From assembly GCA_037178855.1 (NCBI GenBank), contig JASJZC010000002.1:6336501-6400500 (forward strand): DNA of 64,000 bases. Direction: 5' to 3'. Below, one piece after another: positions 36,290 through 48,500 of this stretch. Within the stretch, counting starts at the first letter, position 1; each line of letters opens with the position of its first letter. Position numbers and translations under genes: made by a program. A model generated the notes under the pieces. It made no database searches, was not told the DNA's origin, and worked only from the letters and a program-made list of their open reading frames with translations. This stretch comes from Oscheius sp. JU75 (taxonomy: Eukaryota; Nematoda; Chromadorea; Rhabditida; Rhabditidae).

Positions 36290-38238
36290 TCAGACACTCT
36301 TTGAACTCGCCGCGACGAGCCTTGCGCAATCTACGCTAATTGACCGACTCACTTGACAGGCTGGAAGGCCGAAGACGAAGGCTTGTGATCCAGATTCGTC
36401 CGATTGCCCAGTATGCTGTTGACCGAATGTTTTGGAGAGGATTTTGGCAGTGAGGAGGGAAGAGGACGAGAGGAGGGAGAGGTAAGCAGGGGAGAAGCTC
36501 GTAGCGGGGTCCACATAGGCTGAAAAAGCAGACTGTTGAGGATTCCAGGACAATACCTTATTGGGAAGGACAAAGCCGGGTAGGCCGAGAGGGGAAAATG
36601 GCTGGCGGAGGAAGGGATTCTGTTTAGTGAGGGACTCTAGACGGAGATGTTCAGTCGCCAGCTCAGCGAACATCATTAAAGATGAGGCTGAAGGACTGGG
36701 AAGCAGATTCTCTGACCTGAAAGGGCTAACAGTGTCAGCGACATTAAAAACTCACTTCATTCTGGGCAACTTCTCGTCTTGTCCAGTGCCTGGCAGATTG
36801 GCTACTGATTGACTCCTCTTTCCCAAGTTGAAAGACTGTGACATAGCCGTGTTTTTCATCAAAGGAGTGTGAGGAGCTGAGGAGACCAGCATCTTCTCCA
36901 GAGTGACACTGGCATCGTACTTTGCGAACTCTGAACAAAGAAAGGTCAGGTTGCGTGGGAACCTGGGAGTTACCATCTGGCTCGGGGCCGCAGTAGACAA
37001 ATAGAGGAATCTTCTTGGTCCCGAAGAGGTAGTGGACCTTTTTGATAAGACCTAACGCTACTAGTACGTTGGCAATGTCATAGAGTCGCCGACAGCGACT
37101 TCGACTTGGAGGCTCAAAGCCTTCAGTCTCGGGATCTTTGATCAGAACTGTGCTGGCCACATCCAGACTGACTCGTCTGTTCGATTTCTGAAGATTGAGA
37201 GTAAGTTGGGTTAGAGTCAGTAACTAACCGGATTACTGAGAAGTACCATCAGAAACCGGCGACAGAGCTGAGCCAATGAGTTCCTTCCCTGTCTGTCTCT
37301 AGTCTCAATTCGGCTTTTCAAATGACTGGAGGGTAGGTCGAAACAGGCTCTATCTTCTACGGAACCTAAAGGATTCAAAATTTTCTAAGAAGCTACCTCT
37401 TAAAACTAACCAACAAAGTCTCCCGTCCTTTTCCCCGATAGTTCAGTGAAGGAACACATCGCTTGCTCGACTCTCATGACTCTCTCGGGTAACCGCTCCA
37501 AAGCAGCTTCCTGTTGGAGCTCGAACATGAGACGAGGGAGATCTTCGAGACCGTTCCATCTGTAGAATGACTTGTTGGTTTTGCTCATAGCATCCAGGGC
37601 TTCCATGACGTTGACGATATCGTATATCCGTCGTTTCTCGACGTCTGGAATAGAAAGTTCATAGGACTAACTCTCTGTCAGTTACTGTCACTGTCTCTCT
37701 TCAAACTCACTCATTTTCTTGGCCACCGTCTCCAGATGAACCTCGTTGTTATTTGACTGACTAGTCTCCTCATTCATAGCTACCAGAAACCGTTGACACA
37801 GTAGTCCCAGACTCTTCTCCTTCCGGGAGGTTGTCTCCGCATCATCACTATCCGCATCCAGATCGTCTCCAGTTCCCAACTGTGTCGATCCTAAACCTCT
37901 CTTTCTCATGGTTCCACTCCTCTTGATAGTGTCGAGGCCACCATCTACCGTAGTCTCGCACTCTCGACTCTCCCTCTCTTTATCTCGCGGCCCGCATTTA
38001 CGCGCCAATGCTTATCAACATTGGGCGGCAATTTGAATTTGATTTGTTCTGAGGGCCTTTCAAGGTTACCTGGAGAGAAGGTGGACGAGGCCTGTGAAAG
38101 GCATGGAGTGATCGGGATCTGTCCGTCCACGGTGACCACATCCACATCGTCGTTCTTCATGACCGGCAAGACCATCTGGTCCAGAGGAATGTTCTCTTTG
38201 TTCGCTTCCAGATAGTCGAGTGACCCGCATGGTAACAT
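36290..38238 (-). CDS. Atypical E2F transcription factor (E2F7/8, EFL-3-like)
   Basis: Exons, high to low: 38238-38070, 37977-37711, 37644-37411, 37365-37229, 37187-36974, 36930-36756, 36716-36290; 540 aa, phases closed. It has two winged-helix DNA-binding domains, the mark of E2F7/8 repressors that bind DNA without a DP partner. The first has RKEKSLGLLCQRFL and VEKRRIYDIVNVMEAL; the second has LAQLCRRFLMVL, VSLDVA and RCRRLYDIANVLVALGLIKK. Both keep the RRxYDI(V/A)NV recognition helix. There is no marked-box or Rb-binding motif, as expected. The C-terminus is Ser/Pro/Leu-rich. Start Met 38238 lies two bases behind an acceptor (ctcttccag), suggesting trans-splicing. The first intron's acceptor (gataaag) is weak but is the one I found that keeps phase. 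Confidence 0.92.
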
Positions 38239-38377
38239 TTCTGGAAGAGACGAGAGTTAGAAGAAAGAGAACGGCTACGGAAGAAAAGAGCAAAGCAACA
38301 ACTGACAGCTTATCTCACCCTGAAGGAGAGCAAGCAGCTATCAGTTTGACCCAGAAACTTTTGAAAAAAGCCCTGCA

Positions 38378-38387
38378 TTTCCCGCCC
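38378..38387. promoter_or_regulatory. Consensus E2F site 140 bases upstream of the E2F start
   Basis: TTTCCCGCCC fits TTTSSCGC. E2F7/8 genes are known E2F targets in animals, so autoregulation or E2F-family control is plausible; binding itself is not shown. Confidence 0.5.
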
Positions 38388-39360
38388 AACTGTACGAAAA
38401 GAGAAAGAGAGGAGAACAAATGTGTGGCAGACGTGAGGATGGGTAGGGAGTGCGCGACCCGTTGGCTGCCGGATGGCGCAATCTCGTTGCGCAACGGGGG
38501 CGACCGTTCGTCTCTACAAGCAACTCTATCTCTACTTTGCTGCTGGATTTGGGCACAAAAAAATTTGAGCACAAGAACTGGGGAAAAGTGACAAAAACAG
38601 TCTATGTGGCCTCGAGCGAAAGAGCCCGCTACTTCTACCTAATTTTTCGAGCACAGAATCGGATTTTTCTAGTTTTTTTTTGTCTCCACTAACACTTTGT
38701 AGAAGATTGAAATCCTTAAAAACCATGTTTTGCGGGTTGAAGAGGGCATTTTTCTACAGAGCTACCTAGACAGCAATGAGAAGCAGACCACCTCAAAACT
38801 GGAAAATTACGTTTTGGGGGTGAAAAATGCGGTACTCTATGGATCTATATAAGGTTCAATGTGGACTTTTCCAACTAATTCTAGGCTATCCCTAGTGTTT
38901 TTACTATGTAAAACTGTCAACAGGCAGTTTGTTAGAACCCAAAAAACCCCAACAAATCTCCAACTGTTCCCACAAACGTTTGAATTTTGAGCTCTGGCGG
39001 CATTCAATGGTAACGCGCGCGGTACAATTATCGAACAAAAGAGAGTGAGGGAGAGACAGACGGTCAAGTTGAATATTCAATCCCAAAAACTGCAAGAGAA
39101 AAAGGTGGTACAGGGGAGACAATATGAAGAATATAGTGATAGGACAGGTTCCGATGTCTCTCCTAGATCTTGGAGATAATGTGGGTCTGGTTCTAAACTT
39201 TGAACAATTCTTGCAATATGCGAAGAAAAATAGTGAGAGGAATCCAGAGGATACTTTCTGGCCTGTGGGAGGTGAGCAAAAGGTCAGCAGAGGGCAGCTG
39301 CGTGCCAGCGGCGGGTCAACCAACACACCGTGGCGGAGAGAGAGAGGGCGGGCCCCACGA

Positions 39361-39372
39361 TTTCCCGCCAAA
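39361..39372. promoter_or_regulatory. Near-ideal E2F site
   Basis: TTTCCCGCCAAA, a textbook E2F consensus, about 1.1 kb upstream of the E2F gene start and 2.5 kb from RPL37. Its target gene is unclear. Confidence 0.35.
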
Positions 39373-39491
39373 ATGGTGGAGAGGGACGGAGACAGCCATC
39401 GCCACCGGCTGCTCACTAAATCATTCTCGACCCACAAATTATGCTTTACTGTCAGGGAAGAGACAGAAGGCGAGACGGTGCTACTACATTC

Positions 39492-39548
39492 AATGTCTCA
39501 GTTACTAACCATGTCAGAAAGACTGACTTGGTTAGTAACTGAGATATT
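39492..39548. ncRNA. Near-perfect 57-nt hairpin, possible small-RNA precursor
   Basis: Arms CTCAGTTACTAACC(A)(T)GTCAG and its reverse complement, with one mismatch, enclose a 5-base AAAGA loop. Pairing extends outward with one G-U to about 26 bp. Short for a typical miRNA loop, so it could equally be a chance-preserved palindrome or a tiny inverted-repeat element. Confidence 0.35.
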
Positions 39549-39775
39549 TCATCGGAAGAGTCAAGTAGACTCTCGAGTTTTTGTCAACAACTGTCAGGGC
39601 TTCGTCAGGTTCCTCTCAGTTTATATCATTCTCTTTAACTTTGTAATACATTATAAGTCAGAAAAACCAATAGTAAACCAGGAAATGGACCTGCCTTGAG
39701 ACTACGCTACAACACATGATGCGCGTTTTCACGGTCATGGTATAGGACCAACAATTCACTCTTCAGCTGGGCGAT

Positions 39776-39822
39776 GTTCTGAAAGGTTGTTCCTTTTCAT
39801 ATGTTCTCTAACTTTGTAGAAC
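39776..39822 (+). repeat. 47-bp hairpin repeat, copy 2
   Basis: GTTCTGAAAGG, 23 bases, AACTTTGTAGAAC. Same arm and spacer lengths as 31893 and 57677, and the same GCGAT just before it as in copy 1. Intergenic. Confidence 0.7.
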
Positions 39823-41869
39823 AGAGCAAAGCCAGAAACCCAAACCGCGTGACAGAAAATTGGCCTGACACCCGAGAGTCTCAGTCAACAGAATTAGACT
39901 CTCTGTGGAAATTCTAGGTCTTTTAGTTCAAAAGAACAACCTACCATTTGTCTCTCAGATTCCAAATCTTTGAAAAGTTCAAATTTGAATTGCTGACTGT
40001 CACTTCCCCGTCGGCTAATTCATCTCGGGGGGTCGTTTGTTTGAGAATGCGGGAGAACCCAGTCCGCTGTGCGCGCCAAATTTGAACCATCCGCTGGCTG
40101 GTTTTTTGAGGGCCACAACGATCAGTTAGGGGTAAAAAACGTCGTGGCAGTGGTGGAGTGTTCGACATGACAGATTGTACCGGTGTTTGGAGCCGGTTCT
40201 CATTTCGGTACGAGCCATTGCCGCCTAATGTCCCCGGAGCAGAAGGGCGGCCGCCGTTCGCGCAGCTTGACCCAGATGGCCAGCGGCAACTTTAGAAGAA
40301 AGGAAGATCACTTGACAGAGAGAGAGAGAGAGATGGTTAGGAACAGCAGACAGTGAGTGACAGTCGGTGTTCGAACATCAGTGAGAGTGACCGGGACAGT
40401 ACATATAACAGAATACAGTGACAGTGAACAGACAGTAGGTGCTATGAAACGGATTGGTTCTCGGAACATCGTTGAGCCTATCCCGTGTCCCTTTCTTACT
40501 TCTGAACTTTGTTTCTCCCTTTTTCTCATGCTTCCGGTAGAAGTTGCATTGTTGTCTTTCTGCAGTTGCGCGATTCCCGAGTCTCGCAACAGTCTTGCTC
40601 TGTCCTTGCTTGACTTTCCAGAACACGGCCAATTGACTGCAATAGTAAGTTTTGACATGACTTGCCCTCCAGATGCATCGGTCAGTCTTACAGTGATTTC
40701 ATTTCCTTTTAATTGTTGTCCTCGAGCTTCCCGGTACAGAGCTTTGTTGTCTTCTCAGCCTCAAGCACTGCGCTGTTTCTGGTCTTCTTCGACGCTATTC
40801 GACGGTACCTGCCAAGAGTTTTAGATTGACAGGACTTAACAGGCAAAATAAGTCCTTGAAAAATCCAATGTTTCACAACTCGTCGAAGTCAGTTGTCCCT
40901 CGGTGGCAATAATTCACTTCCCTCACTGTAGTGTTGAATTTACTGCCCGATTTGATGTTTCAGATCGTCGTTTTCGTCGCAGGTTACCACGAAAGTGGAG
41001 AAGATAGCATCAAAACCTCACGGAGTTGAGTCAAGGTTACTCCACTTGTTGACTAGGGACGGGCAGTGCCGGAAGGAGGGCAGGTGCAGTCTAATTGACT
41101 CGGCCATTAGGAGCAGCAGATGACTGCAATGAATTGTAGCCTTCCTGACAGGCATATCGAATGGCTCCGGCGGTAGAATACGGAATTTTTGATGAGAAGA
41201 ATGTATGTCCTGAGATGCTCTGGAAACAGGACAAGAACTCATAAATTTTGATCTTTCTGAATTCTGATGTCTCTTCCTTACCGATTCCTCCATTTCTCTT
41301 AATTCAACATCTTCTAAAAAAATTCCCCAAAAATTACCAAAAAAAACCCAAGCTAAAACAATACAAAATACCTTTTGTCTCAAAGAAACACAAAATTCAA
41401 AATCCGGTTAAAGGACTGGCGCCGCAAGTCTCGTAACGATTACCGTAGCAGCAGCCGTGCAACCGACAGTTTTGGACCGCTTTTCCTACTTTTCTCAACA
41501 GATTTTTCACGATTTCCACGTTGTTTTCTCAATGTTTCATCTTGTTTTTCGTGCTAAAACTCGTTCCGGAGCATTTGCGTTCGATTGCTGACAAAATTCT
41601 AACTAAAATATGTCTTTCTCGAAAAAAGGCAAACGTATCTGAGTGACATTTTTGTCCCTAAGTTTTCTGCATTTTTTTTCCACAATTCTGTTTCTCTGCC
41701 CTTTTTTACCATCTCTTTTTGGAACCAAAAACGTCCCAATATGCGATGCTGCTGAATTTCTGGTCAAAACTGATTCTTCTCGACATTTACACGATTTTCC
41801 ACTGTCAAAACGCTTCCACGTTATTCTCAACCTTGTTTTTTTTTCTCCCTAATTTTCATTGTGTTCTAG

Positions 41870-42329
41870 ATGACGAAGGGTACCCAGGCCTTCGGTAAGA
41901 AGCACGTCAAGTCGCACACACTGTGCAAGCGCTGCGGACGCTCTTCCTTCCACATTCAGAAGAAGCGCTGCGCCTCCTGCGGATATCCTGATGCCAAGAA
42001 GAGAACATACAACTGGGGAGCCAAATCCATTCGTAGACGCACTACCGGAACTGGCCGCATGAGCCACCTTAGAAGCGTCCACCGCCGCTTCAGGTAATTT
42101 TTACTCCTTTTCTACCTTGGTGACATGTTCCGGAATCTTGTGATGATGGTAGCCGGAGTCTGATCGTCGAGTGAAGAATATCTTGAAGCCGTGGTTGCTG
42201 CAATTCCGTGAATCGAACTGTGTCACCAAGTTCTTTTCATTCTCCTATTCATTTCACTAATCTTCAATTTTCAGAAACGGATTCCGTGAGGGAACTACTC
42301 CTAAGCCCAAGAGCGTGCCCACCAACTAA
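41870..42329 (+). CDS. RPL37: 60S ribosomal protein L37 (eL37)
   Basis: Exons 41870-42093 and 42275-42329, joined in phase 2; 92 aa, matching the 91-97 aa family. The large-subunit protein binds rRNA through a C2-C2 zinc ribbon: CKRC and CASC ([19 protein letters not shown]) are both present, followed by the basic [20 protein letters not shown] stretch. The ATG follows directly on an acceptor (gtgttctag), so the transcript is either trans-spliced there or has a 5' intron. AATAAA at about 42344. Confidence 0.97.
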
Positions 42330-42500
42330 GGTTGTTTGTTGTTGAATAAACTGTTTTTCTATAAACTTTTGTATTCTCGCTCTTTGTATCATTTCATAAT
42401 CACCTATTGGTTTTAACGTCCACTCCTGTTTTAATCCAGTCTTGTACATCTTCTTGGTTCATCCGTCGTCTTGCTAGTCTTCAGCTTCTTGTTCAGATAA
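42330..42500 (+). promoter_or_regulatory. Operon-like RPL37-UTP20 spacer with trans-splice acceptor
   Basis: Only 171 bases. It holds the RPL37 poly(A) signal (AATAAA, about 42344), a pyrimidine-rich run, and acceptors at about 42482 (gtcttcag) and 42496 (cttgttcag), four bases before the UTP20 ATG. This layout fits a nematode operon processed by trans-splicing, which is inference. Confidence 0.45.
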
Positions 42501-45500
42501 ATGAGTAGTGACGAAGAAGAGCCGGAGATTGTCGACAACAAGATTGGTCGTTATGCCGGTCTCCGCTTTGTCAGCTTTACCAAATGTGTTAATCAAATCG
42601 GAGGAGATAACTCGAAGCTGAGCAGGCGACTGATGCTCACGGACGCGACGGAGAACACGTTTTTCACAGACGCGCTAACAAAATGGAACGATCAGGATTA
42701 TAGTGCCTCCTACAGTAAGAGGCAGTCTTTTTCCTGAATAAAATTTTTGTAGACGCCTTTGTGGAGGAGATTCCCTCGGCCGATATCCAAACATATGCCC
42801 AGCTTCTGCACAACAAGGATATTCTGGCTACGGCCCTTCTCAAGCACCTCAATATCGATGTCAGTTATTCTGTGACTCTGAAGGGGGCAGCACGGTTGAG
42901 TGTCTTGTGGCTTCAGGTTTTTGACACGGTCCTACCCTTTATATTTTTTTTACTTACCGCAACTGACAAGGCTACACCAGAATATTCGACCCGTACAGCA
43001 TTTTAAACCATTTAGTTGACTGCCGGGAAGCAAAAGCTAGGCCCTTAGATTCATCGCTAGAACTCTTTCCCATGTGAAGAAGTTAGGCGAAATGTCGAAA
43101 TCAATTACTTTGAACCGTGTCGTTACTTCTCAATTATTTCCTTCAAGACTAACTTCCGTTTTAGGCCAAGAACAAGTCCGTCCCGGCCTTCTGCGAGTTG
43201 CTGGCCGCTCTGGCGCGGGACTTGAAGGAGGAGTTTGACGATTACATGTGGCCGGCGTTCGAGTCTCTCACAAACATTCTAGGTAACCCATCTTGTAAGG
43301 AAAAATAATGAATTTTCCAGATTTTGGCGAGCAAGAGAAGGAATCCGTCGAAACGGCATTCTATTGTCTCTCAATCCTGATCAAGGTGCTCTGGAAGAAG
43401 TTGGTCAAGAACATCAGGAAGACTTTCACCCGTTTTGTGCCACTGTTCGGCAGCAGTCGCGAATATGTGCGACGATTTGCCGCTGAGAGCTTCGCCTTTC
43501 TGATGCGAAAACTCAGCGATCTGAGGGATGTGGCAACTTTTATCGTCTGTGACACCTTCAAGGTCCTTTTATACCCTATTTCCTTCAAAAAACCATCCTT
43601 TAGGCCAACGACGACTATCTGAAAGAGGGCACTGCCTCGCTCTTCTTCAATGTCTACAAGGGCTGGTCGGGTGGATTTCACAGCGCTGCTGAGCAGGTAT
43701 TTCGTGGTTTGAACCCCAAAAATAGGCGCTTTAGCAAATCGCTGAGCTGGTAAACGCAGTCCTGAGCATCGAGGATGCTCCACAACGAGGCTACGGCTTT
43801 GAGATCCTGGAAAACATGACGGATCAGACCGTGCGGTATTCGATCAAACACAAGAACAGCTCGATTGCTCTCTTCGAAGCCGTTCTACTGGTATTTTAAG
43901 CCTGTTCCTGAAAATATTAGTGAAATTCCAGAAAAACCTCGAGACTACACGGTCCATGGATCGAGTCAGCTATCTCCTCCAGCTCCTACAACGCCTGCTC
44001 GTCGATGGCCGAGACGGACTCGTTTTCTGCGATCGCCTACGTCTCTATAGCGCTTTGCTAAACCTCATTGTCGCGAAATTCTTCGAGCTACGAGCCGAAT
44101 TTGCCGCTTTCATGGTCCAGGTCCTTTTTGTCGTTTCAGGTACAAAGAAATCTCGATTTCAGTTTCTACAAGCGGTGGACAGAGACTCAAAATGCCGAAA
44201 TTATTTGACACTGCGGGAACTGTTCGCGAAGATGCTCAATCTCGATTATTCTGTCAATAGTCCCGAAGTTATGCTCAATTTATTCGCCGAAGTCCGTGGC
44301 TGCGATTCCTTCGATCTCAATATTATGCCCTACCTCGGCGAGCTGGCCACGATTATTTTGAGGAGTCGCACTGATCTCATCGAGCCGCTTCTCTCAATCT
44401 ATGCCCGAATCTGCGCCGAGAAGAGGCCTCTGGAGCACGTCATGGACAAAAGTAGCCTCTTCTTACGTGACTGAATTGATTGGAAAATTCAGATCGCTCG
44501 GCTTTCTTCGATGTCACCCAACATTCGAATCTGAAGCATTGGATCGTGGCCGAGCTGCCAGCTCTGTCTGGAAAAGACCGAGTTCAGGCTGCTAACATAG
44601 TCACCGTATGGCCTTGGCTATTCAGTATGGGAGAGAGGAACGAAGGTGTGTTTGAGGCCCTTCGAATTTCGGCTTGCGAATGTATTCGGATTCGCCCGAT
44701 TGTCTTTGTTTCTCATTTAATGTCCCTTTGCCTCGACGCTGCTCTCTGTACTAACCGGCTTTGTCCGTTTTCATGGCAACTATCAGGACATAGCCTCCTT
44801 CGATGCTCGTTGTCCTACTCGGCTGCCTTCATACAAATCTGTTCTGCCATAAGAACCAATCGTCCGACTGCCAAACATCGATTTATTCTACCCTAGCCAT
44901 TTCCTTGTCAATACTTCAACAATCCCTCAATCTTTCAGGAGCCGAGCACGTACAGAAGTGGCTAATCAGCCTCCTGCGAGACGCCGAATCGAGCTTGGAG
45001 CACGCACAGTTCTGCTTCCTCGTCGGCTCGGCCATTTACCAGATTAGGAAAGAACATCTCTCCAGCATTCCGAAGGAGCTCTTCGAGAAGCTCGTCCAAT
45101 CATCCAACTGCTCTCAATCCTCCGTGCTGCTCCTTCTTCTTCATGTCGTCAGTTCGGGAGAGCAAAATGATATGGACTATCTCAGACGGTTCGGTCTTTT
45201 CTTGAGCTCCTATAGAATGTTTTCAGGGCCTCCGAGCTGCTAAAACCGGCCTTCTTCTGCTCAAACGCCTCGAAAAGAAAAGCCGCTCTGAAAGTCTTGA
45301 AGAGCTTTGATGTGCCATTGGAAGGACAAGACGGTGGCGAGAATGAGAGGCATTTGGTAGGTTTTTCTCTCGAAAATAAAGATAATAAGATGCTAGGAAT
45401 GTCTGCCAAGCGAATTTGCAGTCATTTAAGGTTTGAGTACACGTTTACAATCGTGTCTTTGATCAGACTACAAACCGGCAAAGTTCCATTTCTTCTGTCA

Positions 45501-48500
45501 GTCAAATTAGCCGACTTCGAGTTCTTTTAGTATTTTCCTGCAGTCCCAATTAGGTGCATATTTTGTATCAACTAGAGTGTTAAACAATTACCAAGTTTCT
45601 ACCAATTTTAAATCTTACCTTGCCGAGATCTGGGTTTGAACAACCAGGGTCATTTTCTGGCCGTTTTCAGCAGATTAGGCTCCAAATAACATATCAAGTA
45701 CTACCCATTCCTCCCCTAATCACTCCATTTTCAGCCGGAGCCGGAGGGACTGTTCAAGATTCTCTGCGAGGCCGAGAACACGGAGCTAACGGATTCCCGA
45801 AGTCGTCTTCTCTACTTCCGCAAACTGCTTTACGGGCCCCATTTGCGCCAACTGCCTAAGGGACATCGTCACGAATTTGAACATGTTAGAGATTCATTTC
45901 TTACTTGAAAATCCTACAAATTAAGATTATTCTTCGCATAGGACTCTCGCAATTCTTCGTCCAATTCACCTTTCTCTGGCCTGGAATGCACGAGCTGTTG
46001 ACCTCGTACGCTCGCGGCATGGACATTGACGTCTTCTGGTCAATTATGGGCTCGATCCTTGAGGAAATGCAGTCAGCTTGTCGACATGTTCATACGGAAT
46101 CCGAGCCGGGACCCTATGCTCATCTGCTGCAGAAGATTGACGAGATTAACCGCTTCGATTACCTCACGGCAAGGATACAGATCCTCAAATTTGTGGCTAT
46201 GATCAGTGATCTCGCGGAGAGAAGAACTCGCGTACTGAGCCCTCTCCTTCTGGATTTTTATGAGTAATTTAATCTTTTTAAGAGTCCTGCAATGAAATAT
46301 CTTGCAGAAAGGACTTCCTCGAGCTGGAAGACACTGCTGATACTGATGATGAAAAGAAGCAGCTGTCTGGGAGCGAGAAAAGAAAGGCCTTGTGCGCCTA
46401 TTTGAACATCTACGCCAAGTTCGGCGATGCCCGATCCGTCTATCTTGAGCCGAAGATACGTGGCATGTATGACAATGTCAGTTATTGTTTCGACTTCACT
46501 TCGCTTTGCATTTTCGTTCGTTGCGAGATCCATTTTATACCAAGATGGAGCGTAATTTGGTGCATCACGTTGATTTTTATTCAAAAACGAATAAAACCCG
46601 ACAGCAATCATCAAATTACAGCTCAATGGGTCTCGCCACGAGCAAAACGCACAAGGATTTCAGCTGAACTTATTATAAAATCTTCTGTTTTCAGCTCCTA
46701 ACCTACCCGGACAGTGGAATCGTCAAGTCGACAGTCGCCTGTCTTTTCACCTATCGTAACCGAGCTCTCGCGCCCTACAAGGAGAATTTCGAGGCCCTCG
46801 TCGAAGAGAAAACGTTCAAGGATCAGCTTGTCCTGTTCAAGATCCTCGAGGAGGACGGTGATGCCGTTCTGCACCTCGATCATCGTGAGACGGTCATGCC
46901 CGTGCTGCTCCGGCTTCTCTATGGCAAACTGCGAATGACGACGAAGAAGAAGACGGCCGGATCGAGAAGAACCGCCATTTTCCGCTACTTGAGCGGCTGC
47001 CGCGCCGCGGAACTTCAACTCTTCTTGGACATCATCCTCAGCCATGTCACGAGAACTGTAGGAGATTCGGAAGAAATGTTCGCAAATATGGAAAAGTTGT
47101 GTCGGGAGAAGAAGAAACACGAGATCACCCTGGATCTTATCAAGAGGTGCGTTTATGGAAAATTATCAGAAAATAGACAACAAAATGTACAACCAGATCA
47201 AAAATTCAACTACAATTGAGCTATTACAATAACTCGGCCTCTTTGACCCGTAGCTTTGAAGCAATTGAGCACCCGTATCGCATTTAACCTCTGTCCAGAA
47301 CGGCCTCTGTTCGGGCCACATGTCCAGCCAGGGCTGCAGCCACCAGAATCGGCAGTCACAGCTCAGATCATTGCCCTAAAACCTCATTTTCTATGAGTTT
47401 TTAACCTAAAATACCTTCAAGTCGATGGAATGCAAAATGGTGCCATGCTGGTTGATCACTGGCAACTTTGCCTCGTTTTTGAACGGCTCGAAGCTCGTTA
47501 TCCTGTTGTTGGCTAAAGATAGGGAGAGAAAGTTGACGCTGGTCAGTGTGTGGAAGATTTGATAAGGAAAGTGCTGGATTGAGGTGTTGGAGAGTTCGAG
47601 ATGGAATAAATAGCCTCGGAGGCCGTGGAAGGCGCTCACTTCTACCTAAAATCCTTTCTTTAGCTATTCAATGTTGGTTTGTTGCTCGACAAGTTTTAGA
47701 CTCTTTGATTCGCTTTGATACCACTCTCTTACCTTAGAAATGTTCATTCCATGAATCGCCAGCTCCCTCATCAGCCTTTTATCTGCTGCAAATAGCTGTC
47801 TGTCCAAAACCTCATCCTTGATCTCGATGTGAAGAGATCTTAGGGGAGGAAGGGCTTTCAATAAAACCGTGGTGTTGTATCCTGTGATCCCTGGCAGTCC
47901 AGTTAGCTAAAATTTTCTTTGACCTCCTTGTCTTCGCTTTCATACCCTTAGCTCCTTCAGCGTCGTCATTAGACTAAGAGAACTGGCTGCTGGCATCTCT
48001 TTAAGCAATGACATATCTGTTATGTACAGGCTGTCCAGCTAAATGTCTATTTTTCCGGTTTTTTTCCCTAGTTTACCTGATAAATATGCCTAAAGAGCTC
48101 ATCCTTGAGCACTTCCATGAAATTTCCGCTAATATTTAGGTGTTTGAGCTCGTAGAGATCCTCGAAACATTCGGGTTCGAGCTCTTTCAGCGTATTGTAG
48201 CTGATGTCGAGTGAGAATAGCTTGGAAATCGGGGCCAGATCCTTCTTCGAGAGCTCGTAGATCTTGTTCCTGTATTGATTCGATCACAATATTTGTTTGT
48301 TCTCTTACAAGCTGATATTCAACTGTCGGATTCCTCGGTGACTGAACTTGGGAACAGAAAAGAGACCTGTTGCTGCCAGATTGACGGAAACTATTGAATG
48401 ACTGATGTCCTGAAACGGGGTTTTGTCTCATTTTGTTAGTTTACACCGAAAAGCTAGCAGTTTTTGGTTTGTGTTTGAAAAGCAGGTACAGGCATCGCAA

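Larger units (their letters stand above)
38243..41869. other. Intergenic between E2F and RPL37 genes
   Basis: 3.6 kb with no convincing gene. The longest ORF (39124-39699, 191 aa) has no recognisable family, contains an E2F-type site and a perfect hairpin, and looks fortuitous. Contents listed separately: E2F sites, hairpin 39492-39548, 47-bp repeat at 39776. From 41300 the sequence becomes T-rich, leading into the RPL37 acceptor. Confidence 0.5.

Noticed and set aside
39124-39699. 191-aa ORF between E2F and RPL37 genes
   Set aside because: No recognisable family or signal, and it spans a perfect hairpin and an E2F site; length is within chance for this composition.
45605-45655. B-box-like GGGTTTGAACAACC in a UTP20 intron
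   Set aside because: No A box at tRNA spacing; too little to call.
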